This document shows, one piece after another, positions 52,686 through 61,654 of a DNA stretch of 64,000 nt. A program made the translations under genes and the position numbers. Under the pieces are notes generated by a model. The model searched no databases. It was not told where the DNA came from and saw only the letters and a list, made by a program, of their open reading frames with translations. This stretch comes from Sphingobacterium psychroaquaticum. GTDB taxonomy: Bacteria > Bacteroidota > Bacteroidia > Sphingobacteriales > Sphingobacteriaceae. The stretch spans positions 1 to 64,000 of the forward strand of contig NZ_FXAU01000003.1 in assembly GCF_900177625.1 (NCBI RefSeq), read 5' to 3'. Numbering within the stretch: the stretch's first letter is position 1; each line of letters opens with the position of its first letter.

Positions 52686-55600
52686 TTAGTGTGAACTTAA
52701 GTTCTTTGCTTTTTCTTCATCGAAATTCGCTTCAAGCTCGGCTAGTTTTTTCTTGCCATAAGCCATTTTGGTGATCACGTAGAACAACACCGGAATAATA
52801 AAGATCCCCATTAATGTTGCTGCCATCATCCCACCGAATACGGTCCAGCCAATTGTTTGGCGAGAGAACGCGCCCGCTCCCGTAGAGAGCATCAAAGGAA
52901 TAATCCCTAAGATAAAGGCAAATGAAGTCATGATAATTGGTCGTAACCTAAGCTTGACGGCATCTAATGTTGCATCGAGCAAAGGCATTCCGATATCCAC
53001 CCGTTCTTTCGCAAACTCGACGATCAGGATCGCATTTTTTGCCGCCAAACCAATGATGGTTACCAAACCAATCTGCGCATAGATGTTGTTATCCAATGCA
53101 GGGATAAACAAGAGTGTCAGGATCGCTCCAAAGATACCAATCGGCACCGATAATAAGATGGAGAACGGAACCGACCAACTCTCGTATAATGAGGCCAATA
53201 AAAGGAATACAAAGACAATACACAGCGCGAAGATCATCACGGTCATATTACCTGATTGTTTTTCCTGTAATGATAAGCCCGAGAAGTCATAGCCGTAACC
53301 GTTTGGTAGCGTTTGTGCAGCAACTTCTTCGAGTGCGCGTAACGCATCTCCAGAACTATATCCAGGAGCGGCGGAACCACTAACCTCGATACTTCTAAAG
53401 ATATTATAGTGATTAATGATAGAAGGATTTTGTACTAACTCCCATGTTACCAAGCTACTTAACGGTACGGAGGCACCGTTTAGATTCTTAACATACAATT
53501 TGTTGATGTCTTCGATATTCATACGGAAATCTTGCTCCGCTTGTGTTACTACACGGAAGTTACGTCCGTAGCGCGTGAAATCATTAATATAAGCGGAACC
53601 TAAATAAGCCGAGATCGTACTGTAGACCGATGATACCGGCACCGCCATTTTCTTCGCTTGCTCTCTATTAACAGAAATCTTAAAGTTTGGCGAATTCGAG
53701 TTAAATAGGGTATAGGCCATTCCAATTTCTGGACGTTGGTTTGCCGCTGCCAGGAATTTACCTACGACACCTTCAAATTCTTTGATATCTACGGTCTGGT
53801 GATCCTGAATTAGGAGAGAGAAACCTCCAGATGTACCTAATCCAGGAATCGCTGGTGGAGTTACCGCAAGTACACGCGCTTTATCATACCCACGATATTT
53901 ACCCATAATCGCACCCGTAATATCAGCAGCTGTACGTTTCCGATCTTTCCATGGTTTCAACGACACAAAGAGTGTGGCACCATTGGATTTAAAGGATCTG
54001 TTTAAGATGTTGATACCCGATATGAGGGTGATATGTTCAATCTCTGGATAGTCTTTCCGGAATTGTGTTTCTAGTTCGTTCAACACCACTTCGGTTCTAG
54101 CGGCAGAAGATCCTTCCGGTAGTGTAACCCCAGCAAAGAATGATCCATTGTCTTCTGTTGGAATAAAGCCTGTAGGTTTAGTCTTGAACATATAGCCTGT
54201 TCCAACGAAAACACAAAGGAGGATAATTAATGCTAATGGTGCTTTTTTGATACAGGCCTTTACACCGTTCGAATACTTGTGGGTAACACGAGCAAACCAA
54301 AGGTTAAACTTATAGAAAAATTTGTTTAGACCTTTTGCATTCTCGTTTACCGATGTTGGTTTCAAGAGTAACGAACACAGGGCAGGAGTTAATGAAAGGG
54401 CTATAAATGCCGATATCATAACCGATACCGCAATGGTTATGGCGAACTGCTGATAAAGTTTACCTACCATTCCTGGAATAAAACCTACTGGAATAAACAC
54501 CGCCGCCAAGATTAAGGCGATCGCAATTACCGGCGCGGTGATGTCGTGCATGGCTCTGCTCGTTGCTTCTTTAGCACTCATTCCATAATGGTCGATATAG
54601 TGCTGTACGGCCTCTACCACAACAATGGCATCATCCACTACGATACCGATTGCCAGTACGAATGCAAGTAGGGTAAGGTTGTTGATGGAGAATCCAAATA
54701 AACTAAAGAAGATAAATGTACCAACGATAGATACCGGGATAGCAAGTACCGGAATTAATGTTGCACGCCACGATTGTAAGAAGAAGAACACCACGAGCGT
54801 AACCAAAATCAAGGCTTCGACAAGGGTATGTATAACCGATTCGATAGAAGCGTTGACTACGGAAATTGTTTCATATCCTACGACGTAGTCTACATCTTCA
54901 GGGAATGATTTTTTCAGCCCTTCTAAGGCGCTGTATATACCGTCAGCTGTTTCCACAGCGTTACCGCCCGGTGTTTGCGATATCATCATACCGGTTGATC
55001 GCATACCATCCGTTTTAGTGGTTGTGGAATAACTAAACTGACCTAATTCAACACGTGCCACATCTTTTAGTGTCACGATGGAACCATCGGTATTGGATTT
55101 AATAATAATTTCTTCAAAATCCTGAACCGATGAAAGATCAGAGTCTGTAATAACAGGATACTCAAAAACCTGAGAGCTTTGTTGCGGTGGAGCCCCAACG
55201 GATCCGCCTGGAATTCTTAAGTTTTGCTCGGAAATTGCGCTCGAAACATCCGCTGGCGTAAGATTTAAGGCTGTCAGCTTGTTTGCATCTAACCATACAC
55301 GCATGGAGAACGGTTGACCGAAAGCCGTCACATCACCCACACCTTTTACACGCATAATCGCATCTTTGATGTATAAGTTGGCGTAGTTGGCCAAGAACTT
55401 ATCGTCCCGTGTTCCTTTAGGAGAAACCAAGGATACCAACATCAAGATATCGGTGTTTGCTTTACGAGTGGTGACCCCTAAACGACGAACAGCCTCTGGA
55501 AGGGATGGTTCGGCAATACCTACACGGTTCTGAACATCAAGTGTAGCAATATCAATATCGGTACCTACTTCAAAGGTTACGGTGATACTGGATTGTCCGT

Positions 55601-55856
55601 TGGATGTACTGTTGGATGACATGTAGATCATTCCTGGCGTACCGTTAATCTGACTTTCGATAGGCGTGGTTACCGTTTGCTCCACAGTTTGCGCATCAGC
55701 ACCTGTATAGTTTGCTGTAACGGTTACCGTTGGTGGGGCAATGGTTGGATATTGACTGATTGGCAACGTCATAATCGAAATCGTACCTATAATCATGATT
55801 AATATAGATATTACGATTGCGGTGACGGGCCTTTTTATAAATACTTCTGATATCAT
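52686..55856 (-). CDS. RND efflux permease (HAE1 family, AcrB/MexB-like)
   Basis: 1056 residues, the usual length. N-terminal 'FIKRPVTAIVISILIMIIGT', two large periplasmic loops, 12 membrane helices, and the proton-relay Asp pair in 'IGIVVDDAIVVVEA'. It is the inner-membrane pump of a tripartite system that expels hydrophobic and amphiphilic compounds. It is the last gene of a regulator-TolC-MFP-RND operon, 116 bases after the adaptor gene. Confidence 0.96.
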   Translation of the reverse strand: MISEVFIKRPVTAIVISILIMIIGTISIMTLPISQYPTIAPPTVTVTANYTGADAQTVEQTVTTPIESQINGTPGMIYMSSNSTSNGQSSITVTFEVGTDIDIATLDVQNRVGIAEPSLPEAVRRLGVTTRKANTDILMLVSLVSPKGTRDDKFLANYANLYIKDAIMRVKGVGDVTAFGQPFSMRVWLDANKLTALNLTPADVSSAISEQNLRIPGGSVGAPPQQSSQVFEYPVITDSDLSSVQDFEEIIIKSNTDGSIVTLKDVARVELGQFSYSTTTKTDGMRSTGMMISQTPGGNAVETADGIYSALEGLKKSFPEDVDYVVGYETISVVNASIESVIHTLVEALILVTLVVFFFLQSWRATLIPVLAIPVSIVGTFIFFSLFGFSINNLTLLAFVLAIGIVVDDAIVVVEAVQHYIDHYGMSAKEATSRAMHDITAPVIAIALILAAVFIPVGFIPGMVGKLYQQFAITIAVSVMISAFIALSLTPALCSLLLKPTSVNENAKGLNKFFYKFNLWFARVTHKYSNGVKACIKKAPLALIILLCVFVGTGYMFKTKPTGFIPTEDNGSFFAGVTLPEGSSAARTEVVLNELETQFRKDYPEIEHITLISGINILNRSFKSNGATLFVSLKPWKDRKRTAADITGAIMGKYRGYDKARVLAVTPPAIPGLGTSGGFSLLIQDHQTVDIKEFEGVVGKFLAAANQRPEIGMAYTLFNSNSPNFKISVNREQAKKMAVPVSSVYSTISAYLGSAYINDFTRYGRNFRVVTQAEQDFRMNIEDINKLYVKNLNGASVPLSSLVTWELVQNPSIINHYNIFRSIEVSGSAAPGYSSGDALRALEEVAAQTLPNGYGYDFSGLSLQEKQSGNMTVMIFALCIVFVFLLLASLYESWSVPFSILLSVPIGIFGAILTLLFIPALDNNIYAQIGLVTIIGLAAKNAILIVEFAKERVDIGMPLLDATLDAVKLRLRPIIMTSFAFILGIIPLMLSTGAGAFSRQTIGWTVFGGMMAATLMGIFIIPVLFYVITKMAYGKKKLAELEANFDEEKAKNLSSH

Positions 55857-55972
55857 ATTCTTTTTTTCTGAAAGTGTTTGTCATCAAGGGCTATCAAACC
55901 CCCTTTCAATAGCGTTTTGATTGCTCGGGTTACCCGAGATCATGACGCCTGCTTTATGTACGTTGTTACACG

Positions 55973-57118
55973 CTATTTCTGTGGTTGTTGCGGTGCGCCT
56001 TGTGGTGCATTCTCAACAAGCTTAGCGCCAGTTTTAACATTCATTACACCGTCGACCACAATTTTTTCGCCGGCTTGAACGCCACTGGTCACCACCACTT
56101 TGTCGTCAACCTTTAGGCCAAGTTCCACGGCACGCTGCTCGGCTCTGCTGCTGTCATTAACCACATACACATTGTATACACCTAGCTGATCTTGAACCGC
56201 TTTAAATGGAATAAGCAATTGTTCAGACGAAGAAGTGCTTTTTACATTCATGGTGAGGTTCATACCGGCACGTAAGATGTTTTGCGCATTGTTGAAGGTG
56301 GCGCGTACTTTGATTGTTCCCGTTGTTGGATCCACGGCTCTATCCATAGTAGAGATGCGGCCTTGAGCAGGGTAAGAAGTACCATCAGGGAGTACAACCG
56401 TAATCTCGGTACTTGCGCGACCAGCCTGGTAGGCCGCAAATTCTGCAATTTCTTTTTCACTGATCTGGAACTCTACAGCGACAGGGTCGATGGAGCTTAC
56501 CGTATTCAACGAGGTGGATGGAGAAACCAATGCACCTGTACGTACTTGAGAAATACCAACAGCACCAGAGAATGGGGCGCGAATTGTAGAACGCTGCAAG
56601 TCCGTTTGCGCAGCTGTCAATGCCGCCTGTGCGGCTTGGACTTGAGCTTTTTGGTTATTTACATCGGTGATCGCATAGTCTAAAGTTTGTTTCGCAATCG
56701 CGTCACGCTCGGCAAGCGTTTGATAACGCTGCAGATCTTTTTCTACACGCTGTAGGTTTGCTTTAGAAATTGCCAAAGAGGCTTTCGCCTGGTCAACAGC
56801 TGCTTGGTAGCGCACACGATCTATTTCATACAGGGCTTGACCTTTGGAAACAAAGGCGCCATCACTTACATATATCTTGGTAACATAACCGCTAACTTCT
56901 GCTCTGATCTCGGTCTCTTGTAACGGGACAACGCTGGCAGGGTAGCTTTTTAATCCGGATACGATCTGTTGTTCAACTGTTCCGAAAGAAACAGGAACAG
57001 CAATCTCGCCTTGAGCCGCCGCAGCCTGTTGCTGTTTTGAACTGTCTTTAGATCCACAAGATTGCCATAGCAGTCCTGAACCTATAACTAATGCTGAAAA
57101 TAAAAACTTCTTATTCAT
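55973..57118 (-). CDS. RND efflux periplasmic adaptor (MFP family)
   Basis: 381 residues. Signal with 'LLWQSCGSKD', so probably a lipoprotein with Cys at about 21. Lipoyl-like half-motifs ('TEIRAEVSGYVTKIYVSDGA', 'RAPFSGAVGISQVRTGAL') flank a coiled-coil hairpin (about 100-170), then a beta-barrel and membrane-proximal domain. It bridges the RND pump and the TolC channel. It lies 38 bases after tolC. Confidence 0.95.
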   Translation of the reverse strand: MNKKFLFSALVIGSGLLWQSCGSKDSSKQQQAAAAQGEIAVPVSFGTVEQQIVSGLKSYPASVVPLQETEIRAEVSGYVTKIYVSDGAFVSKGQALYEIDRVRYQAAVDQAKASLAISKANLQRVEKDLQRYQTLAERDAIAKQTLDYAITDVNNQKAQVQAAQAALTAAQTDLQRSTIRAPFSGAVGISQVRTGALVSPSTSLNTVSSIDPVAVEFQISEKEIAEFAAYQAGRASTEITVVLPDGTSYPAQGRISTMDRAVDPTTGTIKVRATFNNAQNILRAGMNLTMNVKSTSSSEQLLIPFKAVQDQLGVYNVYVVNDSSRAEQRAVELGLKVDDKVVVTSGVQAGEKIVVDGVMNVKTGAKLVENAPQGAPQQPQK

Positions 57119-57156
57119 GTTTCTTGTAAATTTCGAGGGTTAGAAGGGTTTGTTTC

Positions 57157-58491
57157 TTAATTCGTGATATTCACTGTACCTAATGCTTTTTGGATATCAA
57201 GCTTGCTTGATAATACAGCATAAAGGGCGTTCAAATAGTTTAATTGACTTGTCTTTAAATCTGTTTCGGCAGTCATCAGTTCTAAATATGTTTTGACACC
57301 GGCATCGTATTGTAACTTAATGGTGTTGTATACCTCCTCAGACAATTCCATATTCGCCTTTGAGTTGCGCCATTCATTCATGTTCGCCCGATAGCTTGCC
57401 ATAGCCGCCGAATATTCGGTACTGATCTTGTTTTCCAAATTCTTTAAGTCCCATTCGATGCGTTCTTCTTGAAGTTCTGATTTGCGCAATTCCTGGATAC
57501 GCTTAGTTCCTGTAAAGATCGGAAGCTTCAAGGATAGCCCAACTGAAGAATTCGGAAAGTTATCACTGTAAAGCTTGCTGAATTTATCATCGCGGTAATT
57601 TAACCCGTAGTTTGCATAGGCTCCAAGGGTGGGTAAAAAATTCCATTTTTGATATTGGGTGTTCAGCTTCTGGATTTCTTTAAGCGTTTGAATTTGTTTG
57701 TATTCTACCCGGTTTGCGATATCCAACAATTCCGTCGTATCCAATAGAATATTTTGTTCCAGAGCTTGATTAACAAAAGACAGGCTCAGTGGTTCACTCG
57801 TATTCATGCCCAGAAGCATCTTTAAGTAGTCGTATTTATATTGCCTACTTTCATGTGCCGACTTGAGCTGAGCATTACTGTTGTTTAACGATATCTGTGC
57901 TCTTTTATAATCCGTTTTATCGACTAATCCCACTTCATAGCGCGAGTTCGCTTCACTGTATTGACGTTTTAGGCGAACAATATTTTCGTTGATGATCTTA
58001 ATGGACTCTTCCGATGTGAGGATGTCGTAATAGGCTTTGCTGACATCCACAACGGTCGAAATTCGTGTGCTTTCGATATTCAGATTATTCTGTTGACGAA
58101 TAAACTTTGCGGCACGGGAGGCTTGAAACAGTTGAGGACTAATAATCTGTTGATCCGCCTGAATCGTTAATCCGCTGGTATTCTTCTGTCCCATAGTAAT
58201 GGTTTGACCACTGATAACCGTGGTCGGTAGTTGAATATTATGAACTAAACTACCTGTCGCATTGATCTGTGGAAACCACCCCGATAAGGCGGATGCGATT
58301 TCACGCTCTCCAATTTCTTTATCAATTGTGGCTTGTTTGAGTTCAATCTTGTTGCTTAAGGCGTAGTTGATTAACTCGTTTAATGTGGCATTTTCGTTTA
58401 ATTTGCTTCCTTGATTATTTGTTTGTGCTTCTGCAAAACTTACAAAACAAGAAGCAATAGATAAAAATAAAGCAGCTTTCTTGAATCTCAT
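57157..58491 (-). CDS. TolC family outer-membrane channel
   Basis: 444 residues. Signal peptide 'MRFKKAALFLSIASC' to 'FAEAQ', then two OEP repeats with long helices ('NRVEYKQIQTLKEIQKLNTQ', 'AGVKTYLELMTAETDLKTSQ'). It is the outer-membrane exit duct of the efflux system. Frames extend upstream into the TetR gene (TTG at 58527, ATG at 58512), but the ATG at 58491 begins the signal peptide and follows the TetR stop by one base. Confidence 0.94.
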   Translation of the reverse strand: MRFKKAALFLSIASCFVSFAEAQTNNQGSKLNENATLNELINYALSNKIELKQATIDKEIGEREIASALSGWFPQINATGSLVHNIQLPTTVISGQTITMGQKNTSGLTIQADQQIISPQLFQASRAAKFIRQQNNLNIESTRISTVVDVSKAYYDILTSEESIKIINENIVRLKRQYSEANSRYEVGLVDKTDYKRAQISLNNSNAQLKSAHESRQYKYDYLKMLLGMNTSEPLSLSFVNQALEQNILLDTTELLDIANRVEYKQIQTLKEIQKLNTQYQKWNFLPTLGAYANYGLNYRDDKFSKLYSDNFPNSSVGLSLKLPIFTGTKRIQELRKSELQEERIEWDLKNLENKISTEYSAAMASYRANMNEWRNSKANMELSEEVYNTIKLQYDAGVKTYLELMTAETDLKTSQLNYLNALYAVLSSKLDIQKALGTVNITN

Positions 58492-58492
58492 A

Positions 58493-59074
58493 TTATTGAT
58501 TTTTAATACCATTCCAAATAATTTCAATTAAATCTTTTCGATCTTGCTTGTCCACGGGCACCATTCTGTAAACAATACCCTTGACATGTGAAGTAGCTGA
58601 TCCAATAAAAAGTGATATGAATACCGTGAAACTCACTTTTTGAATAACTTCCGTTTTAATACCTTCTTCATAGAAATCTAACATATGGTTTGCACCATAA
58701 TAGCACGGACTTTTAGACTGCACTACAAGTTCATAATAGGGGGAAGAGTAAAATTGTTCTATAAACCTAAAGATTTCTTTATTAGCGATATAGTACTCTA
58801 TTAACCTGTCCCAAATATAGAAGAACTTGTCTTGGTAAGAAAGATCCTTATCAAAGTTGAATATATGTTCGTTTGTTCTTTCGCGGCAGTATTTAAAAAG
58901 CTCTAAGATTAGTTCGTCCTTTGATGCAAAATAATGATAGATGGTTCCTGCAGCCACATTCGCATGAGTCGCAATTTGACTCATAGGAGCACCGTGGAAA
59001 CCATGCTCATGGATTAAATGTAGGGCGCTTTCAAAAATAGCTTCCTTTTTGTCTGGACTGACGTTGTTTTTCAT
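58493..59074 (-). CDS. TetR/AcrR family regulator of the efflux operon
   Basis: 193 residues. N-terminal HTH 'PMSQIATHANVAAGTIYHYF' followed by 'ASKDELILELF', with a helical ligand domain. It is the first gene of the tetR-tolC-MFP-RND unit, so it very likely represses its own operon. A palindrome TGAACGTTCA lies over the expected start of transcription. The ligand is unknown. Confidence 0.94.
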   Translation of the reverse strand: MKNNVSPDKKEAIFESALHLIHEHGFHGAPMSQIATHANVAAGTIYHYFASKDELILELFKYCRERTNEHIFNFDKDLSYQDKFFYIWDRLIEYYIANKEIFRFIEQFYSSPYYELVVQSKSPCYYGANHMLDFYEEGIKTEVIQKVSFTVFISLFIGSATSHVKGIVYRMVPVDKQDRKDLIEIIWNGIKNQ

Positions 59075-59146
59075 GTTTTATTATCCTTCTTAACAAGTTG
59101 TTCGTTGCCAATTTGCTGTGTAGGTCTAGGATTTTTAACAGGCAAT

Positions 59147-59156
59147 TGAACGTTCA
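59147..59156. promoter_or_regulatory. Candidate TetR operator (TGAACGTTCA)
   Basis: A perfect 10-bp palindrome directly downstream of the -7 box and overlapping the predicted start of transcription of the tetR operon. Confidence 0.5.
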
Positions 59157-59164
59157 TTCGGTTG

Positions 59165-59172
59165 CAAATGTA
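59165..59172 (-). promoter_or_regulatory. Promoter -7 element (TACATTTG) of the efflux operon
   Basis: An exact TAnnTTTG match on the minus strand. Start near 59159, leader about 85 bases. No -33 TTTG at 19 bases. Confidence 0.5.
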
Positions 59173-59297
59173 GTGAAATTATTTACGCGCATTTGTCAAA
59201 GATTTGTTATAAATCAATATGTTCCCAGGAAGATTACTAGGGATTGAGGAGAATGGGAGGGTATAATGTTAAGTTTTTGTTAAGTTTTGAAAATCGC

Positions 59298-59328
59298 TTT
59301 GATTGTGCTGTTAGGCGTGTTACCTTTG
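59298..59328 (+). promoter_or_regulatory. Perfect Bacteroidota promoter (TTTG-N19-TACCTTTG)
   Basis: TTTG (59298-59301), 19 bases, TACCTTTG (59321-59328). Both boxes and the spacing match the consensus exactly, with no protein gene downstream on this strand. A tandem 11-base repeat lies just upstream. Confidence 0.7.
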
Positions 59329-59333
59329 TAGTA

Positions 59334-59398
59334 TCATAATTTAGGTTTATAATTGGTTAGTAAAGGTTTCCATTCTCCCCGTTTGGAAACCTTTTTTT
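59334..59398 (+). ncRNA. Candidate small RNA of about 65 nt
   Basis: It runs from the predicted start of the perfect promoter to the T tract of a strong intrinsic terminator (11-bp stem AAAGGTTTCCA/TGGAAACCTTT, then TTTTT). The terminator loop is TTCTCCCCGTT, C-rich, as in many antisense sRNAs. It has no open reading frame. No protein gene uses this promoter: the next gene is on the other strand. The RNA's existence is inferred from the signals only, and I do not recognise its family. Confidence 0.5.
59362..59398 (+). terminator. Terminator of the candidate sRNA
   Basis: The perfect 11-bp stem at 59362-59372 and 59384-59394 is followed by TTTT; the loop has CTCCCC. Confidence 0.85.
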
Positions 59399-59589
59399 AT
59401 GCTCCTAGTAAATACGATGATCTACCAACGGCGAATTAGTAACAAGTAAAAGGTTCGTCCGAGCTAGAAGATCAAGTCAGCGGTTAGTGATCGGATAGAC
59501 AAAAAAGACACAAAATGTAGCGGTGCTGAGCCCTTCGGGTTTGTGTTTCTACAATACCCAACTACGATCCACCAACTATGGTCTCCTCC

Positions 59590-60021
59590 CTAATCACAGG
59601 AAGCGATGTTTTTAGCGACTTCCTCTTGCGTATAGGTTGTTGTACTATTCCCGAATGTTGTCGTTACATAGGTCAGGATATAAGCAATCTCGACATTATT
59701 CAGTTGTGGAATGCCCGGCATTTCATTGTCAAACTTTTTTCCTGACACTTCAATCGATCCTTTCATACCATTTTTTACGATACATGCCAACTGGCTGCGA
59801 TGTTTGTTCAAGAAGATAGAGTCCGTTAATGGAGGGTATAGTTGTCCGAGTCCTTCGCCTTTCGCGCCATGACAATTTTGGCAGTGCGTGGTATAGAGTT
59901 TTTGGCCATTTACGGCATATTGGGCCGTTTCTATACTTACATTAGGCTGACATGCCTGAATAGTAATAAGCACGCCGATAAGCGTGCTTATTAGAAGAGA
60001 TGAAAGAAATAATTTACGCAT
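59590..60021 (-). CDS. Class I cytochrome c, membrane- or lipid-anchored
   Basis: 143 residues. One haem site 'HCQNCHGAKGEG' (CxxCH) at about 46-50 and a C-terminal Met ligand in 'NEMPGIPQLN'. The N-terminal signal ends at 'LITIQAC', possibly a lipoprotein. It would carry electrons in the periplasm, perhaps to a terminal oxidase. It is the last gene of the operon that includes SCO. Confidence 0.92.
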   Translation of the reverse strand: MRKLFLSSLLISTLIGVLITIQACQPNVSIETAQYAVNGQKLYTTHCQNCHGAKGEGLGQLYPPLTDSIFLNKHRSQLACIVKNGMKGSIEVSGKKFDNEMPGIPQLNNVEIAYILTYVTTTFGNSTTTYTQEEVAKNIASCD

Positions 60022-60033
60022 ACGTATTTTCTT

Positions 60034-60678
60034 TTATTTCTCTTGTAATAGGATTTCTAAGTCTGTAAACAATTGGGCGACCTGCTCCTCATTGGTGCCA
60101 TCGTAAGCCCCACGAATGTGTTTATCTTTATCAACAAGCACTAAGTATCCTTGGTGATCGTATCCACCGGGAACCGATGCATCTTCTCTGGTGTAGACTA
60201 AGTATTGATCCGCAAGACCATAAATGTCCTTTTTACTTCCTGTGACGAATTGCCACTGTTCATTTGTGACACCTAGTTTTTGTGCGTACGCCTTTAAAAC
60301 ACTTGGTGAATCAAATTTGAAGTCGATACTGTGCGAAAGAAAAGAAACGCGATCATCACCTTTGTATTTTTCGTATACCTTTAACAGGTTACGCTGCATG
60401 GTCGGGCAGATACTTGGGCAGTGGGTAAAAAAGAAATTTGCGATGTAAACCTTGTTGTCAAATGCCTTCTCTGTAAGAAGGACACTGTCTTGGTTAAGGA
60501 ATGAGAAACTTGGAATACGATGATAAATCGTATCGGTGATAGTTTTTCCATCCACGATCTTTTCTTCGATATCTGGTTCTCCAATGTAAGGCAGTTTTTT
60601 ATCTGCTTTGGGAGCACATCCAACGATTGCAGCAAAAAAGAAGAGGCTCAGTAAACTTTGTTTTATCGCTATTTTCAT
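60034..60678 (-). CDS. SCO1/SenC family copper protein
   Basis: 214 residues. Signal peptide with 'IVGC', a thioredoxin-like fold, the copper-binding 'HCPSICPT' (CxxxC) and the conserved His in 'GGYDHQGYLVLVD'. SCO proteins deliver copper to the CuA site of cytochrome oxidase. It lies between a lipoprotein gene (TAATG overlap) and cytochrome c. Confidence 0.94.
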   Translation of the reverse strand: MKIAIKQSLLSLFFFAAIVGCAPKADKKLPYIGEPDIEEKIVDGKTITDTIYHRIPSFSFLNQDSVLLTEKAFDNKVYIANFFFTHCPSICPTMQRNLLKVYEKYKGDDRVSFLSHSIDFKFDSPSVLKAYAQKLGVTNEQWQFVTGSKKDIYGLADQYLVYTREDASVPGGYDHQGYLVLVDKDKHIRGAYDGTNEEQVAQLFTDLEILLQEK

Positions 60679-61121
60679 TATTTTTTTGTGAAAGGCGCTA
60701 ATATTCTATTGGCATCCGATGTAACTTTTTCAAACTCCGTTTTTAAGTCTGAAATACGTTTTATTTCTGCTTTTTGATATTCCGTATCTGTACTATCTGT
60801 AGTGTACTCGTGCATCCACACCATCATCTTGTCCGTTGCCTGTTCGAGGTTATCTTTTAAGGTAGATAGTTCGGTGCGCGTTGCAACGGTATCCAATGTC
60901 GGGTTGTCTGTTTTTAGGACCGCAAGATTTGTTAACAGTGAATCGATAACGACAGTATGCTTATCAAAAGTAGAAATCTGTGGCATAATTTCATCGTGTA
61001 CCTCGATTGCTTTAGCGGAAAGCTCTTGCGGGTTGTTTTCTACATCTTTTGCCTTTTGTTGGCAGGAACTGATGGCAACTACTGTTGTGAGTGCAATAGC
61101 GCTTAACATTAACTTTTTCAT
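60678..61121 (-). CDS. Helical lipoprotein of unknown function
   Basis: 147 residues. Lipobox near 'AISSC' (Cys at about 20), then an all-helical region ('ELSAKAIEVHDEIMPQISTF', 'TDKMMVWMHEYTTDSTDTEY'). Such proteins are often called 'viral A-type inclusion protein' in databases without functional basis. Its place between DUF4442 and SCO, with one- and four-base overlaps, suggests a role in cytochrome or copper handling; the MxxWMH-type residues could bind a metal or haem, which is a guess. Confidence 0.82.
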   Translation of the reverse strand: MKKLMLSAIALTTVVAISSCQQKAKDVENNPQELSAKAIEVHDEIMPQISTFDKHTVVIDSLLTNLAVLKTDNPTLDTVATRTELSTLKDNLEQATDKMMVWMHEYTTDSTDTEYQKAEIKRISDLKTEFEKVTSDANRILAPFTKK

Positions 61122-61642
61122 ATGTCTGATTTTATGTAGGGTTGGTGAGTTTGGGTATTGAGTGTAGAGAAATCAAAACCTAAATCTCGGATATAAATTT
61201 CGTTCTGCGACTGCGCGCATAGTAAGCCGTCTTTATCGAAGATATCAATAACGAAGGTCTTTACCACCTTTCCGTTGTTTTTAACGTCGGCTAGGGCGCT
61301 CGAGATATCTTCATCATGTAGTTTAATCGAGAAGCTCAAGCTTTTTTTTGCGGGCTTGATGTAATCGATTTTTGCGGACTTTAACCAAGCCACTGTTTTG
61401 TGTATTCCTTGCTGTTTAAAAATCTGGTTTAACAGGAGGGTGTGAATTGGATCAATGGATGAAAAAATAGTACCGCCAAAGATGCTTCTATTACCATTGA
61501 TATTGAGCAGGCTTTTGAAAACACGGATATCTGCCTGCTTATAATCAGGTTGAATCTTTTCAATCCATACGCGTTGAAAAAGAAATGGTGGATAAAAACG
61601 CAGTAACCACTTGAGGGTTTTAGCCGATACCGAAAGTTCCAT
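61118..61642 (-). CDS. DUF4442 (thioesterase-like hotdog) protein
   Basis: 174 residues. The DUF4442 family has a hotdog fold ('RSIFGGTIFSSIDPIHTLLL', 'KIDYIKPAKKSLSFSIKLHD', 'GLLCAQSQNEIYIRDLGFDF'); no catalytic residues are certain. A TTG at 61678 is upstream in frame, but the perfect -7 box at 61647-61654 lies between, so the ATG at 61642 is the start, only four bases after that box. First gene of the cytochrome/SCO operon. Confidence 0.82.
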   Translation of the reverse strand: MELSVSAKTLKWLLRFYPPFLFQRVWIEKIQPDYKQADIRVFKSLLNINGNRSIFGGTIFSSIDPIHTLLLNQIFKQQGIHKTVAWLKSAKIDYIKPAKKSLSFSIKLHDEDISSALADVKNNGKVVKTFVIDIFDKDGLLCAQSQNEIYIRDLGFDFSTLNTQTHQPYIKSDI

Positions 61643-61646
61643 CCCA

Positions 61647-61654
61647 CAAAAATA
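61647..61654 (-). promoter_or_regulatory. Promoter -7 element (TATTTTTG) abutting the DUF4442 start
   Basis: Exact TAnnTTTG, then four bases, then ATG. This is the same spacing as at ubiE, so the transcript probably has no leader. Confidence 0.45.

Larger units (their letters stand above)
59075..59589. other. 515-base gap with two promoters and a candidate sRNA
   Basis: It contains the TetR operator and promoter (59147-59172, minus strand), a tandem GTTAAGTTTTT repeat (59268-59288), a perfect plus-strand promoter (59298-59328) and a terminator hairpin (59362-59398). The part 59400-59589 carries only a weak CCC-TTC-GGG hairpin and no gene. Confidence 0.6.

Noticed and set aside
59520..59560. 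CCC-TTC-GGG hairpin as a terminator for the cytochrome operon
   Set aside because: The stem is only about five pairs with a G-U and has no T run on the minus strand.
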